From: Flagellimonas abyssi
GTDB taxonomy: Bacteria; Bacteroidota; Bacteroidia; Flavobacteriales; Flavobacteriaceae
Assembly: GCF_019457905.1 (NCBI RefSeq)
Contig: NZ_JAHZSV010000013.1
Location: 109,696 to 173,695 of the forward strand
Length of the DNA: 64,000 bases
Direction: 5' to 3'
Shown here one piece after another: positions 16,820 to 25,532 of this stretch (its first letter is position 1; the number at the start of each line of letters is the position of its first letter). The notes beneath the pieces are model-generated. The model saw only the letters and a list, made by a program, of their open reading frames with translations, had not been told where the DNA came from and searched no databases. The position numbers and the translations under genes are program-made.

Positions 16820-17411
16820 TCTTAGAGAATTGTTTGAAAAGGAAAGGGAGCAAAAAAGCTTCAAAATGAGGGAGGGACATGAGGACCGCTTTTTTGCGAA
16901 GCTCGAAGAGGAGTTGCCCAATAATCCTCCCAAGAAAAAGGTCATTTCCCTTTGGATGCAGATTGCCGCTTCTGTTGTGGTTGCTGTAGGGTTGTCCGTT
17001 TATTATTTCAACAATAATGGGGGCGAGGTTGTGCCCGATGAAAAGATAACGGTGGTGGACAGGGAAAATCCCAATGAAGAAGCTCAAGGTATTTCCTTGG
17101 GGGACCTTTCACCGGATCTTAAAAAAATCGAAACCTATTATACCACAAACATCAATCTGCAATTGGCTGAGTTGGCCGATGACCCTGGAAACAAGGAGCT
17201 CGTGGATAGTTATATGGATCGCTTGGCGGAACTGAACAAGGAATACCAGAGACTTAATCAGGAGTTGAACGAATTGGGACCCAATGACCAAACCATCAAT
17301 GCCTTGATCAACAACCTACAGCTACGGTTGCAGTTGTTGCAAAAATTACAATCAAAGTTGAATCAATTAAAATCATCAAAAAATGAACAGGAATCATCAA
17401 ATATTGTTTAG
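16809..17411 (+). CDS. Single-pass membrane protein, probable anti-sigma factor
   Basis: A 200-aa protein with a charged cytoplasmic N-terminus (1-44, including LRELFEKEREQKSFKMREGH), one membrane helix at about 45-67 (VISLWMQIAASVVVAVGLSVYYF) and an outer part ending in a coiled coil rich in Leu, Gln and Asn (about 135-190). No zinc-binding HxxxCxxC anti-sigma motif is seen. The role is inferred from position: it overlaps the ECF sigma gene by 11 bp and the next gene by 29 bp, and its topology suits a membrane anti-sigma that holds the sigma factor. The family is not recognised by name. Confidence 0.78.
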   Translation: MARDLRELFEKEREQKSFKMREGHEDRFFAKLEEELPNNPPKKKVISLWMQIAASVVVAVGLSVYYFNNNGGEVVPDEKITVVDRENPNEEAQGISLGDLSPDLKKIETYYTTNINLQLAELADDPGNKELVDSYMDRLAELNKEYQRLNQELNELGPNDQTINALINNLQLRLQLLQKLQSKLNQLKSSKNEQESSNIV

Positions 17412-18840
17412 CGGATTGCTTCTTGCCTTGGTCGGATTTACCGGCCAAGCGCAGGAGAAGTCCAAAACCTACAAGGAAACCTTCAATGTCGATAATGACA
17501 CGGAATTGAATATCAATACCAGTTATGCGGATATCCAATTTGAGACTTGGGACAAGGACCAGGTGGAAATTACGGCAATAATCGAACTGGAAGGAGTGGA
17601 GAAGGAGGAAGCCGATTCTTATTTCAAAAAGGATTTGGTCAAAATTATGGGTAACAGCAAGGAAATTGAAATCAGTACCGAAGGAGCCGGGCCTAGCTAT
17701 GCCTTCGATTTTAACACGGTGAACATAGATATTCCCGAAATGCCCTCGGTTGCCGAGATTATGGCCAGTGTGGAGATACCGGAAATGCCAGAGATTGATT
17801 TTGCTGAAATAGCGGTAATGCCTTCCATGCCGCCCTTGCCACCTTTTCCTCCAATTGAGTTTGATTACGATGCCTACAAGAAGGATGGAGATAAATACAT
17901 GAAGGAATGGAAAAAGGAATTCGACAAAACCTTTGATAAGGAATATAAGGAGCGTTTTGAGAAATGGGGCGAAGAGATGGAAAAATTGGCCGAGGAGCGC
18001 GAGGCCCGGAGAGAAGAGTTGAGGGACGAACGTGAGAAAGTTAGGGAAGAGCGCGAAAAAGTACGTGAAGAAATGCATGAGAGGATGCAGGAACAACGTG
18101 AAGAAATCCGTGCCCACCAAGCAGAAATAAGAGCTGAGCAGGCGGAGTTCAGAAAGAAACTACGTGAAGAGGTAAGGGTACACGGAAGTCCAAACGTGTT
18201 CTATTTTTCATCTGATGGAAAACATAAAGAGTATAAGGTCAAAAAACGAATCATCATCAAAATGCCGAAGTACATCAAGGTAAAAATGAATGTACGCCAT
18301 GGTGAGGTAAAATTGGCGGAGAATGCCAAAAACATCAACGCAAGCTTGTCCTACGCAAGCTTGCTTGCCTCTACCATTGATGGGGCCAATACTGATATTC
18401 GAGTGTCCTATTCCCCTGTTGTGGTGCAAAATTGGAATTATGGCAGTCTGAAGACGGATTACTCCGATAAGGTGAATTTGAAAGAGGTAAAGGATTTGAA
18501 ACTGAACTCGGTTTCATCCAACGTAGTAATCGGGAGGGTGGTGAACAATGCATTGGTGACCAATAATTTTGGTGCCTTGAGCATTGATGAGGTGGCCAGT
18601 GGTTTCAATACCATCAACATTTCCATGGAGAACGGCGAACTTGACTGTAAACTACCCGAAGCTTCCTACGCTATCTCCGTAAATGAAACAACCTCTGGTT
18701 TTACTTACCCAAAAACATTAAAGTTGACCTCTGTGAAGAATCATGGGTCCAATCTGCATACAGGCTATAACATCAGCAAGAATGGTGGCAAGACCATCAA
18801 AATAAATTCCAAATACAGCGAGGTGGTTCTTAAAAACTAG
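17383..18840 (+). CDS. Exported protein with DUF4097-like beta repeats and a long charged helix
   Basis: A 485-aa protein with a signal peptide (1-23, ending GQAQ). Residues 30-110 resemble the start of DUF4097/bactofilin-like adhesin folds (LNINTSYADIQFETW). A proline-rich linker (120-160, MPPLPPFPPIEF) leads to about 100 residues (163-265) dominated by Glu, Arg and Lys (REEREKVREE, MQEQREEIR), likely a single long helix. Residues 280-485 again show short beta repeats (VRHGEVKLAENAKNI, LNSVSSNVVIGRV). It overlaps the anti-sigma gene by 29 bp. I infer an envelope role under sigma control. The helix may act as a spacer or rod. Confidence 0.8.
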   Translation: MNRNHQILFSGLLLALVGFTGQAQEKSKTYKETFNVDNDTELNINTSYADIQFETWDKDQVEITAIIELEGVEKEEADSYFKKDLVKIMGNSKEIEISTEGAGPSYAFDFNTVNIDIPEMPSVAEIMASVEIPEMPEIDFAEIAVMPSMPPLPPFPPIEFDYDAYKKDGDKYMKEWKKEFDKTFDKEYKERFEKWGEEMEKLAEEREARREELRDEREKVREEREKVREEMHERMQEQREEIRAHQAEIRAEQAEFRKKLREEVRVHGSPNVFYFSSDGKHKEYKVKKRIIIKMPKYIKVKMNVRHGEVKLAENAKNINASLSYASLLASTIDGANTDIRVSYSPVVVQNWNYGSLKTDYSDKVNLKEVKDLKLNSVSSNVVIGRVVNNALVTNNFGALSIDEVASGFNTINISMENGELDCKLPEASYAISVNETTSGFTYPKTLKLTSVKNHGSNLHTGYNISKNGGKTIKINSKYSEVVLKN

Positions 18841-18921
18841 CTTGTTTTGCACGTCCCAAGGAACCACCTCGAATATTGGTCGATATAACTCTTCAACGAC
18901 CAGCATCTACCACATCACTTA

Positions 18922-19617
18922 TCAATGAGCATCTTCTTTTAGGTAGGACTTAAAGTTCTCTTTGAAACGATTCAACCTAGGAATCGAAACATTTCTGATA
19001 TAACTGTTGTTCGGATTACGTTTTTCGTAGTCCTGATGATATGCTTCAGCTTTATAAAATTTTTCAAAAGGAGTCACCTCGGTAACTATAGCGCGGTCAC
19101 CATATACATTTTCGGACCTAAGTTTATCCATGTAATCCAAAATGATCTTTTTTTCCTTGTCGTTTTTATAAAAGGCAATGGAACGATATTGGGCACCGCG
19201 GTCGGGCCCTTGACGGTTTAGGGTCGTGGGGTCGTGGGAACCAAAAAATACTTGGACCAATTGGGTAAAGGATATCACATCAGGGTCATAGAATACCTCT
19301 ACCGCTTCTGCATGGTTCGTCCTGCCATAGGAAACTTCTTCGTAGGTAGGGTTCTTTTCCGCGCCTCCAGAGTATCCAGAATATACTTCTTTAACGCCTT
19401 TTACGCTTTCAAAAATAGCTTCCACGCACCAAAAGCATCCGCTGGCAAAATAAGCCGTCTCGTATTTTTGGAGTTGTTCCTCGCTCATTTTCCCCGCCAT
19501 TTGGGTGTCCGATTCTTCTGTTTGGGCAACTTCTTGCTTGTCGGATTTGTTTTTGGGTTGGCAACTTATGGATGCCATTAGGAGTAGAATTAAAAATGGA
19601 GTTCTCACGATTTTCAT
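18922..19617 (-). CDS. msrA: Peptide-methionine (S)-S-oxide reductase, lipoprotein form
   Basis: MsrA repairs methionine-S-sulfoxide. The active-site GCFWCVE motif is present, followed by GVKEVYSGYSGG, and the conserved SHDPTTLNRQGPDRGAQYRS segment is complete. At 231 aa it is longer than cytosolic MsrA because residues 1-19 form a lipoprotein signal (ILLLMASISC), followed by an acidic linker (20-50). It should therefore act in the periplasm, on oxidised envelope proteins. No msrB is adjacent. The gene is convergent with the charged exported protein at 17383. Identity is secure; location is inferred from the signal. Confidence 0.95.
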   Translation of the reverse strand: MKIVRTPFLILLLMASISCQPKNKSDKQEVAQTEESDTQMAGKMSEEQLQKYETAYFASGCFWCVEAIFESVKGVKEVYSGYSGGAEKNPTYEEVSYGRTNHAEAVEVFYDPDVISFTQLVQVFFGSHDPTTLNRQGPDRGAQYRSIAFYKNDKEKKIILDYMDKLRSENVYGDRAIVTEVTPFEKFYKAEAYHQDYEKRNPNNSYIRNVSIPRLNRFKENFKSYLKEDAH

Positions 19618-20018
19618 TTTAGTTTCTTGTTTAGTAGTAATAAGATACCAACAATTACTTGGATGGCCGTTAAAAAATGTTAATCATCCTTCTTAAAGAT
19701 GAAATACCTCCTTCCTATGTTTCAAATTGACAAATGTCAATTTTAGCCATTTTTCTTACATAAACTCAAAAAAACTAGTCTTTTTCTTACAAACAAATTA
19801 TTGCTGTTCAGTAGGTTACAGATGAACTGCAAAGCGGATTATCGATGAAATGCACATGCCTTCGTTATGCTGTTTTCAGGTTCAAAAACGCTCATCGAGG
19901 ATAAAATGCACTTCACCCGAAAAAAATTTATTCACCGAAAGAAAGGTGTCATTGAGCGAGGGAAATCGATTTGACCTTGTTCGTGAAAGTAATTTTACAT
20001 CGTTAAACAATCAGAACA
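19618..20018. other. 401-bp non-coding spacer with repeated elements
   Basis: No gene I can support lies here. The spacer separates divergent msrA and the 78-aa exported protein. It contains TTTTTCTTACA twice at 31-bp spacing (19750, 19781). It also has a loosely repeated segment, ATCGA...AAATGCAC, at 19841-19855 and 19894-19911, 53 bp apart. A possible promoter for the small gene is TTTGAC at 19970 with TAATTTTA at 19990 (gap 16). The density of repeats suggests regulation. Confidence 0.5.
19749..19796. repeat. 18-bp intergenic motif, copy B, with a shorter tandem partner
   Basis: TCTTTTTCTTACAAACAA at 19779-19796 is identical to the copy at 2386-2403. The core TTTTTCTTACA also occurs at 19750-19760, 31 bp (about three helical turns) away in the same orientation. 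Confidence 0.5.
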
Positions 20019-20255
20019 ATGAAGACAATTTTCACCATTATCGCAGTAACTTTTTTCGGAACCATGGCTTTTGCCCAAAATGCTCCCAAAGAAACTAAAG
20101 TTGATACCCTTACTGTTGGTGTTGAGTTGAAAATCGAAATCAACCATACAATCAGAAAGGATAGAAAAACAGCTAGATTGTACAAGTTTAAAAACTCCAA
20201 AATCAAAAAAGAGCTTACTTTTAAAACAAAGAACGATAAGTCAAAATTGGCTTAA
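20019..20255 (+). CDS. Small exported lysine-rich protein of unknown function
   Basis: A 78-aa precursor with a clear signal peptide (MKTIFTIIAVTFFGTMAFAQ, 1-20), leaving a mature protein of about 58 residues. The mature part is basic, especially after residue 45 (RKDRKTARLYKFKNSKIKK). It has no cysteine and no recognisable domain. It is supported by the signal sequence and by a tightly linked 31-codon membrane peptide only 2 bases downstream. A terminator follows the pair. Function is unknown; the basic, export-targeted form might suggest binding to an anionic envelope polymer, which is speculation. Confidence 0.65.
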   Translation: MKTIFTIIAVTFFGTMAFAQNAPKETKVDTLTVGVELKIEINHTIRKDRKTARLYKFKNSKIKKELTFKTKNDKSKLA

Positions 20256-20257
20256 TT

Positions 20258-20353
20258 ATGATGTTGGATATGTTGATACCTTTTGTGTTGTCGTTAAGTA
20301 TCGCCTTTGTTTTGGCAAGTATAGCCTTCTCTTTCAGGGAAAGAAAACTATAG
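20258..20353 (+). CDS. 31-aa single-helix membrane peptide
   Basis: An ATG two bases after the stop of the 78-aa gene opens a 31-codon frame. It encodes a short N-terminus, a hydrophobic helix (LIPFVLSLSIAFVLASIAF) and a charged tail (RERKL). That layout is typical of small inner-membrane proteins with the tail in the cytoplasm. A second ATG at 20261 could also serve. It ends 33 bp before a good terminator, so it lies inside the transcript. It is too short for routine gene calling. Function unknown. Confidence 0.5.
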   Translation: MMLDMLIPFVLSLSIAFVLASIAFSFRERKL

Positions 20354-20386
20354 AAGTTTAAGTTTATATTGGAAATAGGTAGGAAT

Positions 20387-20408
20387 GGTCGGTGTAAGCC
20401 GACCTTTT
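20387..20408. terminator. Bidirectional terminator hairpin
   Basis: GGTCGG (20387-20392) pairs with CCGACC (20399-20404) around TGTAAG, followed by four T. It lies between the small-protein pair and the convergent histidine kinase gene, and may serve both strands. Confidence 0.7.
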
Positions 20409-20432
20409 CATTTCTGCCAAATCTTACTTGTT

Positions 20433-21653
20433 CTACTGATCCACAGAGTTGAACTGTTCTATCACTTCTTCAAACTCTATAGTGTAGTGGGTTCCTTTTT
20501 TGGCATAGTCCCTGGTAATAGAGCCTCTTAGTTGTCGTGCAAGGTTGTAGATGAGTTTTAATCCAAGTGAGTTGGATGTTTTTGGATTTATTTCCTCGGA
20601 ATAACCAATTCCGTTATCCCCAAGGTGCATTCTGTACCGATTGTCATCAATTTTTTCTACAGAAACATGGATTTCACCATTTTGGACTTCTGCAATTCCA
20701 TACTTTAGTGCGTTGGTAATGGTTTCATTGATGATCAGGCCCAAGGGAATCACCGTGTCAATGCTCAACTTGTAATTGTTGATATCCAGATTGACCTTTA
20801 CATCGTTCACGCTGCCTTTTACGGACCTAACCAAATAGTCGCACAACTCCTGAACGTATGGTTTTAGCTCTATTTTGGATAGATAATCATCACGCTTGTA
20901 GAGCATTTCATGTACCATTGCCATGGATACCACCCTATTTTGGCTACTTTTGATGATGTTACTGATTTTACTATCGTCAATAGACCTAGATTGTAGGCTC
21001 AGTAAGCTCGAAACTGTCTGTAAGTTATTTTTCACGCGATGGTGTACCTCTTTCAGCAGTATCTCTTTTTCATCTATACGCTCCTGAATCTCATTACGGG
21101 ATTTGTACAACCTATGGTGGGCACTTAAAAGATTTTTACCAAATACCCCTCCCAACAAGTATACAGCGAACATGGCGCTCAAGTAAGCAAACCAATCGCG
21201 CGATTCTAAAGGGATTGTATTTTCAGATATTTTAAAATCACCTGTATCGTATAGGAAAAGCAAGGTGAGAACGGCCAAATTCAGTATGAGGTACAATTGG
21301 CCAAATACTTTTGTGGTCACATAACCGGCAAACACTATTATCGCCAAAACAAAAACGAACGGGCTGTCTATACCGCCGCTGTAGAGGGTAATCACAATTG
21401 CGCCGAACATAGACAAAATGGAGGTCAGGTTATAGGTGAGCACCAATTTTTCATGTTGCTTGTACAGCAATGTATTTATCAGATTTATGATTGCATAGCC
21501 CCAAAAGGTATATGGAACAATGCCATCTATACCCAAAAAGAAGTAGCATACCAATCCAAAGATGGCAGCAAAGAAGGAAGAATTGTAATTTACCTTTAGT
21601 ATCAAAGTAATCTTATCTTGTATCCTATATGTATCCTTACCAGGACTTTTCAT
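20433..21653 (-). CDS. Membrane sensor histidine kinase (HisKA_2 type)
   Basis: A 406-aa orphan histidine kinase. Six or so hydrophobic helices fill residues 25-175. A short coiled linker leads to the HisKA_2 dimerisation domain with the phospho-acceptor near H204 in LKEVHHRVKNNLQT. The ATPase domain has the N-box NETITNALKYG and the G-box GDNGIGY, with SLGLKLIYNLARQLRG near the end. HisKA_2 kinases often work with response regulators encoded elsewhere, and none is adjacent here. The hydrophobic N-terminus has no recognised ligand domain. Its 3' side faces the small-peptide genes through a shared terminator. Confidence 0.92.
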   Translation of the reverse strand: MKSPGKDTYRIQDKITLILKVNYNSSFFAAIFGLVCYFFLGIDGIVPYTFWGYAIINLINTLLYKQHEKLVLTYNLTSILSMFGAIVITLYSGGIDSPFVFVLAIIVFAGYVTTKVFGQLYLILNLAVLTLLFLYDTGDFKISENTIPLESRDWFAYLSAMFAVYLLGGVFGKNLLSAHHRLYKSRNEIQERIDEKEILLKEVHHRVKNNLQTVSSLLSLQSRSIDDSKISNIIKSSQNRVVSMAMVHEMLYKRDDYLSKIELKPYVQELCDYLVRSVKGSVNDVKVNLDINNYKLSIDTVIPLGLIINETITNALKYGIAEVQNGEIHVSVEKIDDNRYRMHLGDNGIGYSEEINPKTSNSLGLKLIYNLARQLRGSITRDYAKKGTHYTIEFEEVIEQFNSVDQ

Positions 21654-21756
21654 ATGCTGCGCGTGAATATCCCTCTATCATAAAAAGGTTGAATCGGTAT
21701 AATAGAGTAGCTTTATGGGGTGTTTTACGATGTAAATCTAACTATGTTTTTGATAT

Positions 21757-21790
21757 AAAAAAAGTGGCAGCTTTAATAACTACCACTTTA
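21757..21790 (-). terminator. Rho-independent terminator after secA
   Basis: On the minus strand AAAGTGGTAG pairs with CTGCCACTTT (plus 21761-21770 with 21781-21790), one mismatch or wobble, followed by a T-run (plus A at 21757-21763). It lies just beyond the secA stop. Confidence 0.85.
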
Positions 21791-21810
21791 TACTTGCTAT
21801 AAGGTTTGGA

Positions 21811-24800
21811 TTAGTCGTTCACCAAAACCCACTCTCCTTTGTCTATAAGGGGTTCGGCCTGTTTAAACTTGACTGTCTTGCTCTCACCGGACATTACATT
21901 TTTAATGGTAACCCTTTCGTTTCTTCCAATTTTCGGTTTTTCCCGAATAATGGTTTCTGTTACTTGAGGTCGCTGTCCCTGGGTTTGGCCTGCAGCTCTG
22001 TTCTGTGCGGCCAACTCATCGCTGTTCGGTATTTCCTCTTTAGAAGTCTGAATATTCTCCTTTGGTCTGCGAACGTTCCTGGCCTCTTGGATTTGAGCAG
22101 TGTTTTCGGAAGGTAATTCTCCTTTGAACAAGAACGATATTACTTCGCGGTTTACCTTGTCGATCATTTCCTTGAAAAGCTCAAAAGCTTCGAACTTATA
22201 GATCAATAATGGGTCTTTTTGCTCGTGAACAGCCAATTGAACGGACTGTTTCAATTCGTCCATTTTACGCAAATGCGTTTTCCAAGAATCGTCGATGATT
22301 GCCAGTGTGATGTTCTTCTCAAAATCCGTGATCAACTGTTTTCCATCGGTATTGTACGCCTTTTCCAAATTGGTCACAACGTTCAAGGACTTGATGCCGT
22401 CCGTAAATGGAACTACGATGCGCTCAAACTTGTTGGTCTGATCTTCATAAACCTTTTTGATGACCTGGAAGGCAACCGTGGCACTACGTTCCATTTTTTC
22501 TTTGTAGTACTTGTAAGCTTCGTCGTTGACTTTATTGGCAATCTGTTGAAAGCTCATTTTCTTGAATTCTTCTTCATCAATAGGTGAGGTGATGGAGAAA
22601 TATTTGATGAGCTCGAACTCAAAGTTCTTGAAATCATCGGCCATTTTATTGGTTTCGGCAATGGCTTCAGAAGTATCATAGATCATATTGGCGATGTCCA
22701 CTTTTAGGCGTTCACCTTCCAATGCGTGTCTTCTTCTTTTGTAGATTACCTCCCGTTGGGCATTCATAACATCATCATACTCCAACAAACGCTTACGAAT
22801 ACCAAAGTTGTTCTCCTCTACTTTTTTCTGAGCACGTTCAATGGATTTGGTCATCATGGAGTGCTGTATCACTTCACCATCTTCCAAGCCCATGCGGTCC
22901 ATCATTTTGGCAACTCGGTCGGAACCGAACAAACGCATCAGGTTGTCTTCCAAAGAAACATAGAATTGGGAGCTTCCAGGGTCTCCCTGACGTCCGGAAC
23001 GCCCTCTCAACTGCCTGTCCACACGTCGGGAATCGTGGCGCTCAGTACCAATAATGGCCAAACCACCTGCTTCTTTTACCTCAGGGGATAATTTAATATC
23101 GGTACCCCTACCGGCCATGTTGGTTGCAATGGTAACAATACCGCCTTTACCGGCTTCGGCAACAATATCCGCCTCTTTTTTATGAAGCTTCGCGTTCAAA
23201 ACATTGTGAGGAACCTTGCGGACACTCAACAATTTGGATAATAATTCCGAAATTTCAACGGAAGTGGTACCAATCAATACAGGTCTGCCCGATTGAGATA
23301 GTTTCGTAACCTCTTCGATGATGGCATTGTATTTTTCCCGTTTGGTCTTGTAGATCAAATCTTGTCTATCGTCACGAGCAATGGGCCTATTGGTTGGAAT
23401 TTCCATTACATCCAACTCGTAGATTTCCCAAAATTCACCTGCTTCCGTTACCGCTGTACCCGTCATTCCAGATAGCTTGCTGTACATTCTAAAGTAGTTC
23501 TGGAGGGTAACAGTTGCAAAAGTTTGGGTCATGGCCTCGATTTTTACGTTCTCCTTGGCCTCTATGGCTTGGTGAAGACCATCCGAGTACCTACGACCGT
23601 CCATGATACGACCTGTTTGCTCGTCCACGATCATTACCTTGTTGTTCATTACCACATACTCCACATCCTTTTCGAATAGGGTATATGCCTTCAACAACTG
23701 GGTCATAGTGTGTATGCGCTCGCTTTTAACGGCGAAATCCTTAAAGAGTTCTTCCTTGAGCTCCGCTTCTTTTTCAATCTCGAGGTTTTGGTTCTCGATT
23801 TTGGCAATTTCACTACCGATGTCGGGCATCACAAAAAATTCTTTGTCCTGATCGGTGGAAATGTATTCTACTCCTTTATCGGTAAGCTCTATTTGATTGT
23901 TTTTTTCATCGATTACGAACAATAGGTCTTCGTCCACTTTTGGCATTTCCCTATTATTGTCCTGCATATAGAAGTTTTCGGTCTTTTGAAGCAATTGCTT
24001 GACCCCTTCTTCACTCAAAAACTTGATGAGTGCCTTATTTTTTGGAAGCCCACGGTGTACTCGTAGTAACAAGAAGCCACCTTCTTTGGTATTTCCTTCT
24101 TTTATGAGTTTTTTGGCCTCGGCCAAGACTCCTGTCAGGTGCTGACGTTGTTGTTGAACAATATTGGACACCTGTGGTTTTAGTTCGTTGAACTCGTGGC
24201 GGTCTCCTTCGGGAACCGGACCAGAAATTATTAAAGGTGTACGGGCATCATCAATCAATACAGAATCCACCTCATCGACAATGGCATAGTGGTGCGGACG
24301 CTGTACCAAATCATCTGGGGTGTGCGCCATGTTATCGCGGAGGTAGTCAAAACCAAATTCATTGTTGGTTCCGTATGTGATATCGGCGTTGTAGGCTGCT
24401 CTTCTTCCGTCTGAATTGGGTCTGTGCTTGTCGATACAATCCACGGAAAGTCCATGAAACTCGAACAACGGAGCCATCCAAGCGCTATCCCTTTTGGCAA
24501 GGTAGTCGTTTACCGTTACCAAGTGTGCCCCCTTACCGGCCAATGCATTAAGATAGAGCGGGAGGGTTGCTACCAAAGTTTTACCTTCACCTGTCTGCAT
24601 CTCGGCAATCTTACCTTGATGTAGCGCAATACCTCCGATAAGCTGCACATCGTAGTGCACCATATCCCAAGTTACTTCTTTTCCTGCGGCATCCCATGAG
24701 TTTTGCCAAACCGCTTTGTCACCTTCCAAGGAAACATAATCCTTGTCGCCGGAAAGTACTCTGTCAAATTCACTGGCAGTTACCGTTAAGGTTTCGTTGG

Positions 24801-25173
24801 CCGCAAATCGTTTTGCAGTTTCCTTTACAACGGCAAAGGCCTCGGGAAGGATATCTTCCAAAGTCTTTTCGGAAATTTTATAGGCTTCCTCATTGAGCTT
24901 GTCGATTTCGGAGTAGATTTCTTCGTTACGATCAATGTCGTTCGAATTTTCCACTTCTTCTTTTAGCGCAGCGATTTTATCGTTGATTTCTTTACAGTCT
25001 TCAGCAATTCTTGCTTTAAAAGATGCTGTTTTTTGTCTCAGTTCATCATGTGACAATCCTTCAAGTTGTTGCTCAAAGGATTTTATCTCTTTTACCAAAG
25101 GTTGTAGGGACTTTACATCCTTCTCCGATTTATCTCCTACGAAAACCTTAAGTACGGAATTAATAAAACTCAT
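21811..25173 (-). CDS. secA: Preprotein translocase ATPase SecA
   Basis: SecA drives unfolded proteins through SecYEG. At 1120 aa it is longer than E. coli SecA, partly through a coiled N-terminal insertion (about 60-100) and an insert between the ATPase and preprotein-binding parts, as I expect for Bacteroidota. Walker A is MQTGEGKT (192-199) and Walker B is DEVD (300-303). ATNMAGRGTDIKL and GRSGRQGDPG mark the second motor domain. The cysteine-rich zinc tail is absent and the protein ends in a different basic segment (RNERVTIKNVMSGESK). A TAATTTTG box lies at 25248-25255 upstream. The assignment is secure. Confidence 0.97.
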   Translation of the reverse strand: MSFINSVLKVFVGDKSEKDVKSLQPLVKEIKSFEQQLEGLSHDELRQKTASFKARIAEDCKEINDKIAALKEEVENSNDIDRNEEIYSEIDKLNEEAYKISEKTLEDILPEAFAVVKETAKRFAANETLTVTASEFDRVLSGDKDYVSLEGDKAVWQNSWDAAGKEVTWDMVHYDVQLIGGIALHQGKIAEMQTGEGKTLVATLPLYLNALAGKGAHLVTVNDYLAKRDSAWMAPLFEFHGLSVDCIDKHRPNSDGRRAAYNADITYGTNNEFGFDYLRDNMAHTPDDLVQRPHHYAIVDEVDSVLIDDARTPLIISGPVPEGDRHEFNELKPQVSNIVQQQRQHLTGVLAEAKKLIKEGNTKEGGFLLLRVHRGLPKNKALIKFLSEEGVKQLLQKTENFYMQDNNREMPKVDEDLLFVIDEKNNQIELTDKGVEYISTDQDKEFFVMPDIGSEIAKIENQNLEIEKEAELKEELFKDFAVKSERIHTMTQLLKAYTLFEKDVEYVVMNNKVMIVDEQTGRIMDGRRYSDGLHQAIEAKENVKIEAMTQTFATVTLQNYFRMYSKLSGMTGTAVTEAGEFWEIYELDVMEIPTNRPIARDDRQDLIYKTKREKYNAIIEEVTKLSQSGRPVLIGTTSVEISELLSKLLSVRKVPHNVLNAKLHKKEADIVAEAGKGGIVTIATNMAGRGTDIKLSPEVKEAGGLAIIGTERHDSRRVDRQLRGRSGRQGDPGSSQFYVSLEDNLMRLFGSDRVAKMMDRMGLEDGEVIQHSMMTKSIERAQKKVEENNFGIRKRLLEYDDVMNAQREVIYKRRRHALEGERLKVDIANMIYDTSEAIAETNKMADDFKNFEFELIKYFSITSPIDEEEFKKMSFQQIANKVNDEAYKYYKEKMERSATVAFQVIKKVYEDQTNKFERIVVPFTDGIKSLNVVTNLEKAYNTDGKQLITDFEKNITLAIIDDSWKTHLRKMDELKQSVQLAVHEQKDPLLIYKFEAFELFKEMIDKVNREVISFLFKGELPSENTAQIQEARNVRRPKENIQTSKEEIPNSDELAAQNRAAGQTQGQRPQVTETIIREKPKIGRNERVTIKNVMSGESKTVKFKQAEPLIDKGEWVLVND

Positions 25174-25247
25174 GAAATGTTTTTTCTTTTGATTGTCAAA
25201 AGCCGTTCCATTGATGGGATTAGGATGGAATTCTTCGGCTAGGCTGT

Positions 25248-25255
25248 CAAAATTA
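25248..25255 (-). promoter_or_regulatory. -7 element TAATTTTG before secA
   Basis: On the minus strand TAATTTTG matches TANNTTTG and would give a leader of about 70 bases before the secA ATG. No TTG box lies at exactly 19 bases. The preceding terminator hairpin ends just upstream. Confidence 0.4.
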
Positions 25256-25258
25256 CAT

Positions 25259-25282
25259 AAAAAAAAGCCTCAAATGAGACTT
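25259..25282 (-). terminator. Terminator after the DUF2795 gene
   Basis: In minus-strand RNA AAGUCUCA pairs with UGAGGCUU (plus 25265-25272 with 25275-25282), including one G-U pair, followed by eight U. The small loop is tight, so the top pair may open. Confidence 0.7.
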
Positions 25283-25307
25283 TTTAACGTGGTTTGTGCT
25301 TTCGGAT

Positions 25308-25532
25308 TTAATATTCATCCTCGTTCCAGAGATAGTCCTCTTCGGTGGGATAATCGGGCCAAATTTCTTCGATTGACTCGTATATCTCGCCTCCTTCTTC
25401 CTCCATCGATTGTAAATTTTCTACAACTTCCAACGGCGCTCCTGTTCGAATGGCGTAATCTATCAGTTCGTCTTTGGTTGCTGGCCAAGGCGCATCACTT
25501 AAATATGAAGCTAGTTCTAAAGTCCAGTACAT
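25308..25532 (-). CDS. DUF2795 domain-containing protein
   Basis: A 74-aa acidic soluble protein that I recognise as DUF2795 from its N-terminal half (YWTLELASYLSDAPWPATKD, then ELIDYAIRTGAPLEVVENLQ). The C-terminal part is strongly acidic (EEIWPDYPTEEDYLWNEDEY). A good promoter lies 28 bases upstream and a terminator 26 bases downstream, so it is probably a single-gene transcript. It sits between secA and the adenosyltransferase gene, an order I believe is shared by other flavobacteria. Function unknown. Confidence 0.85.
   Translation of the reverse strand: MYWTLELASYLSDAPWPATKDELIDYAIRTGAPLEVVENLQSMEEEGGEIYESIEEIWPDYPTEEDYLWNEDEY

Noticed and set aside
18850..18905. Inverted repeat TGGTCG/CGACCA between the charged protein and msrA
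   Set aside because: A six-pair stem with a 14-base loop and no T-run is not enough to call a terminator.
19850..20098. 82-aa plus-strand frame in the msrA spacer
   Set aside because: It overlaps the 78-aa exported gene in another frame and has no coding pattern.
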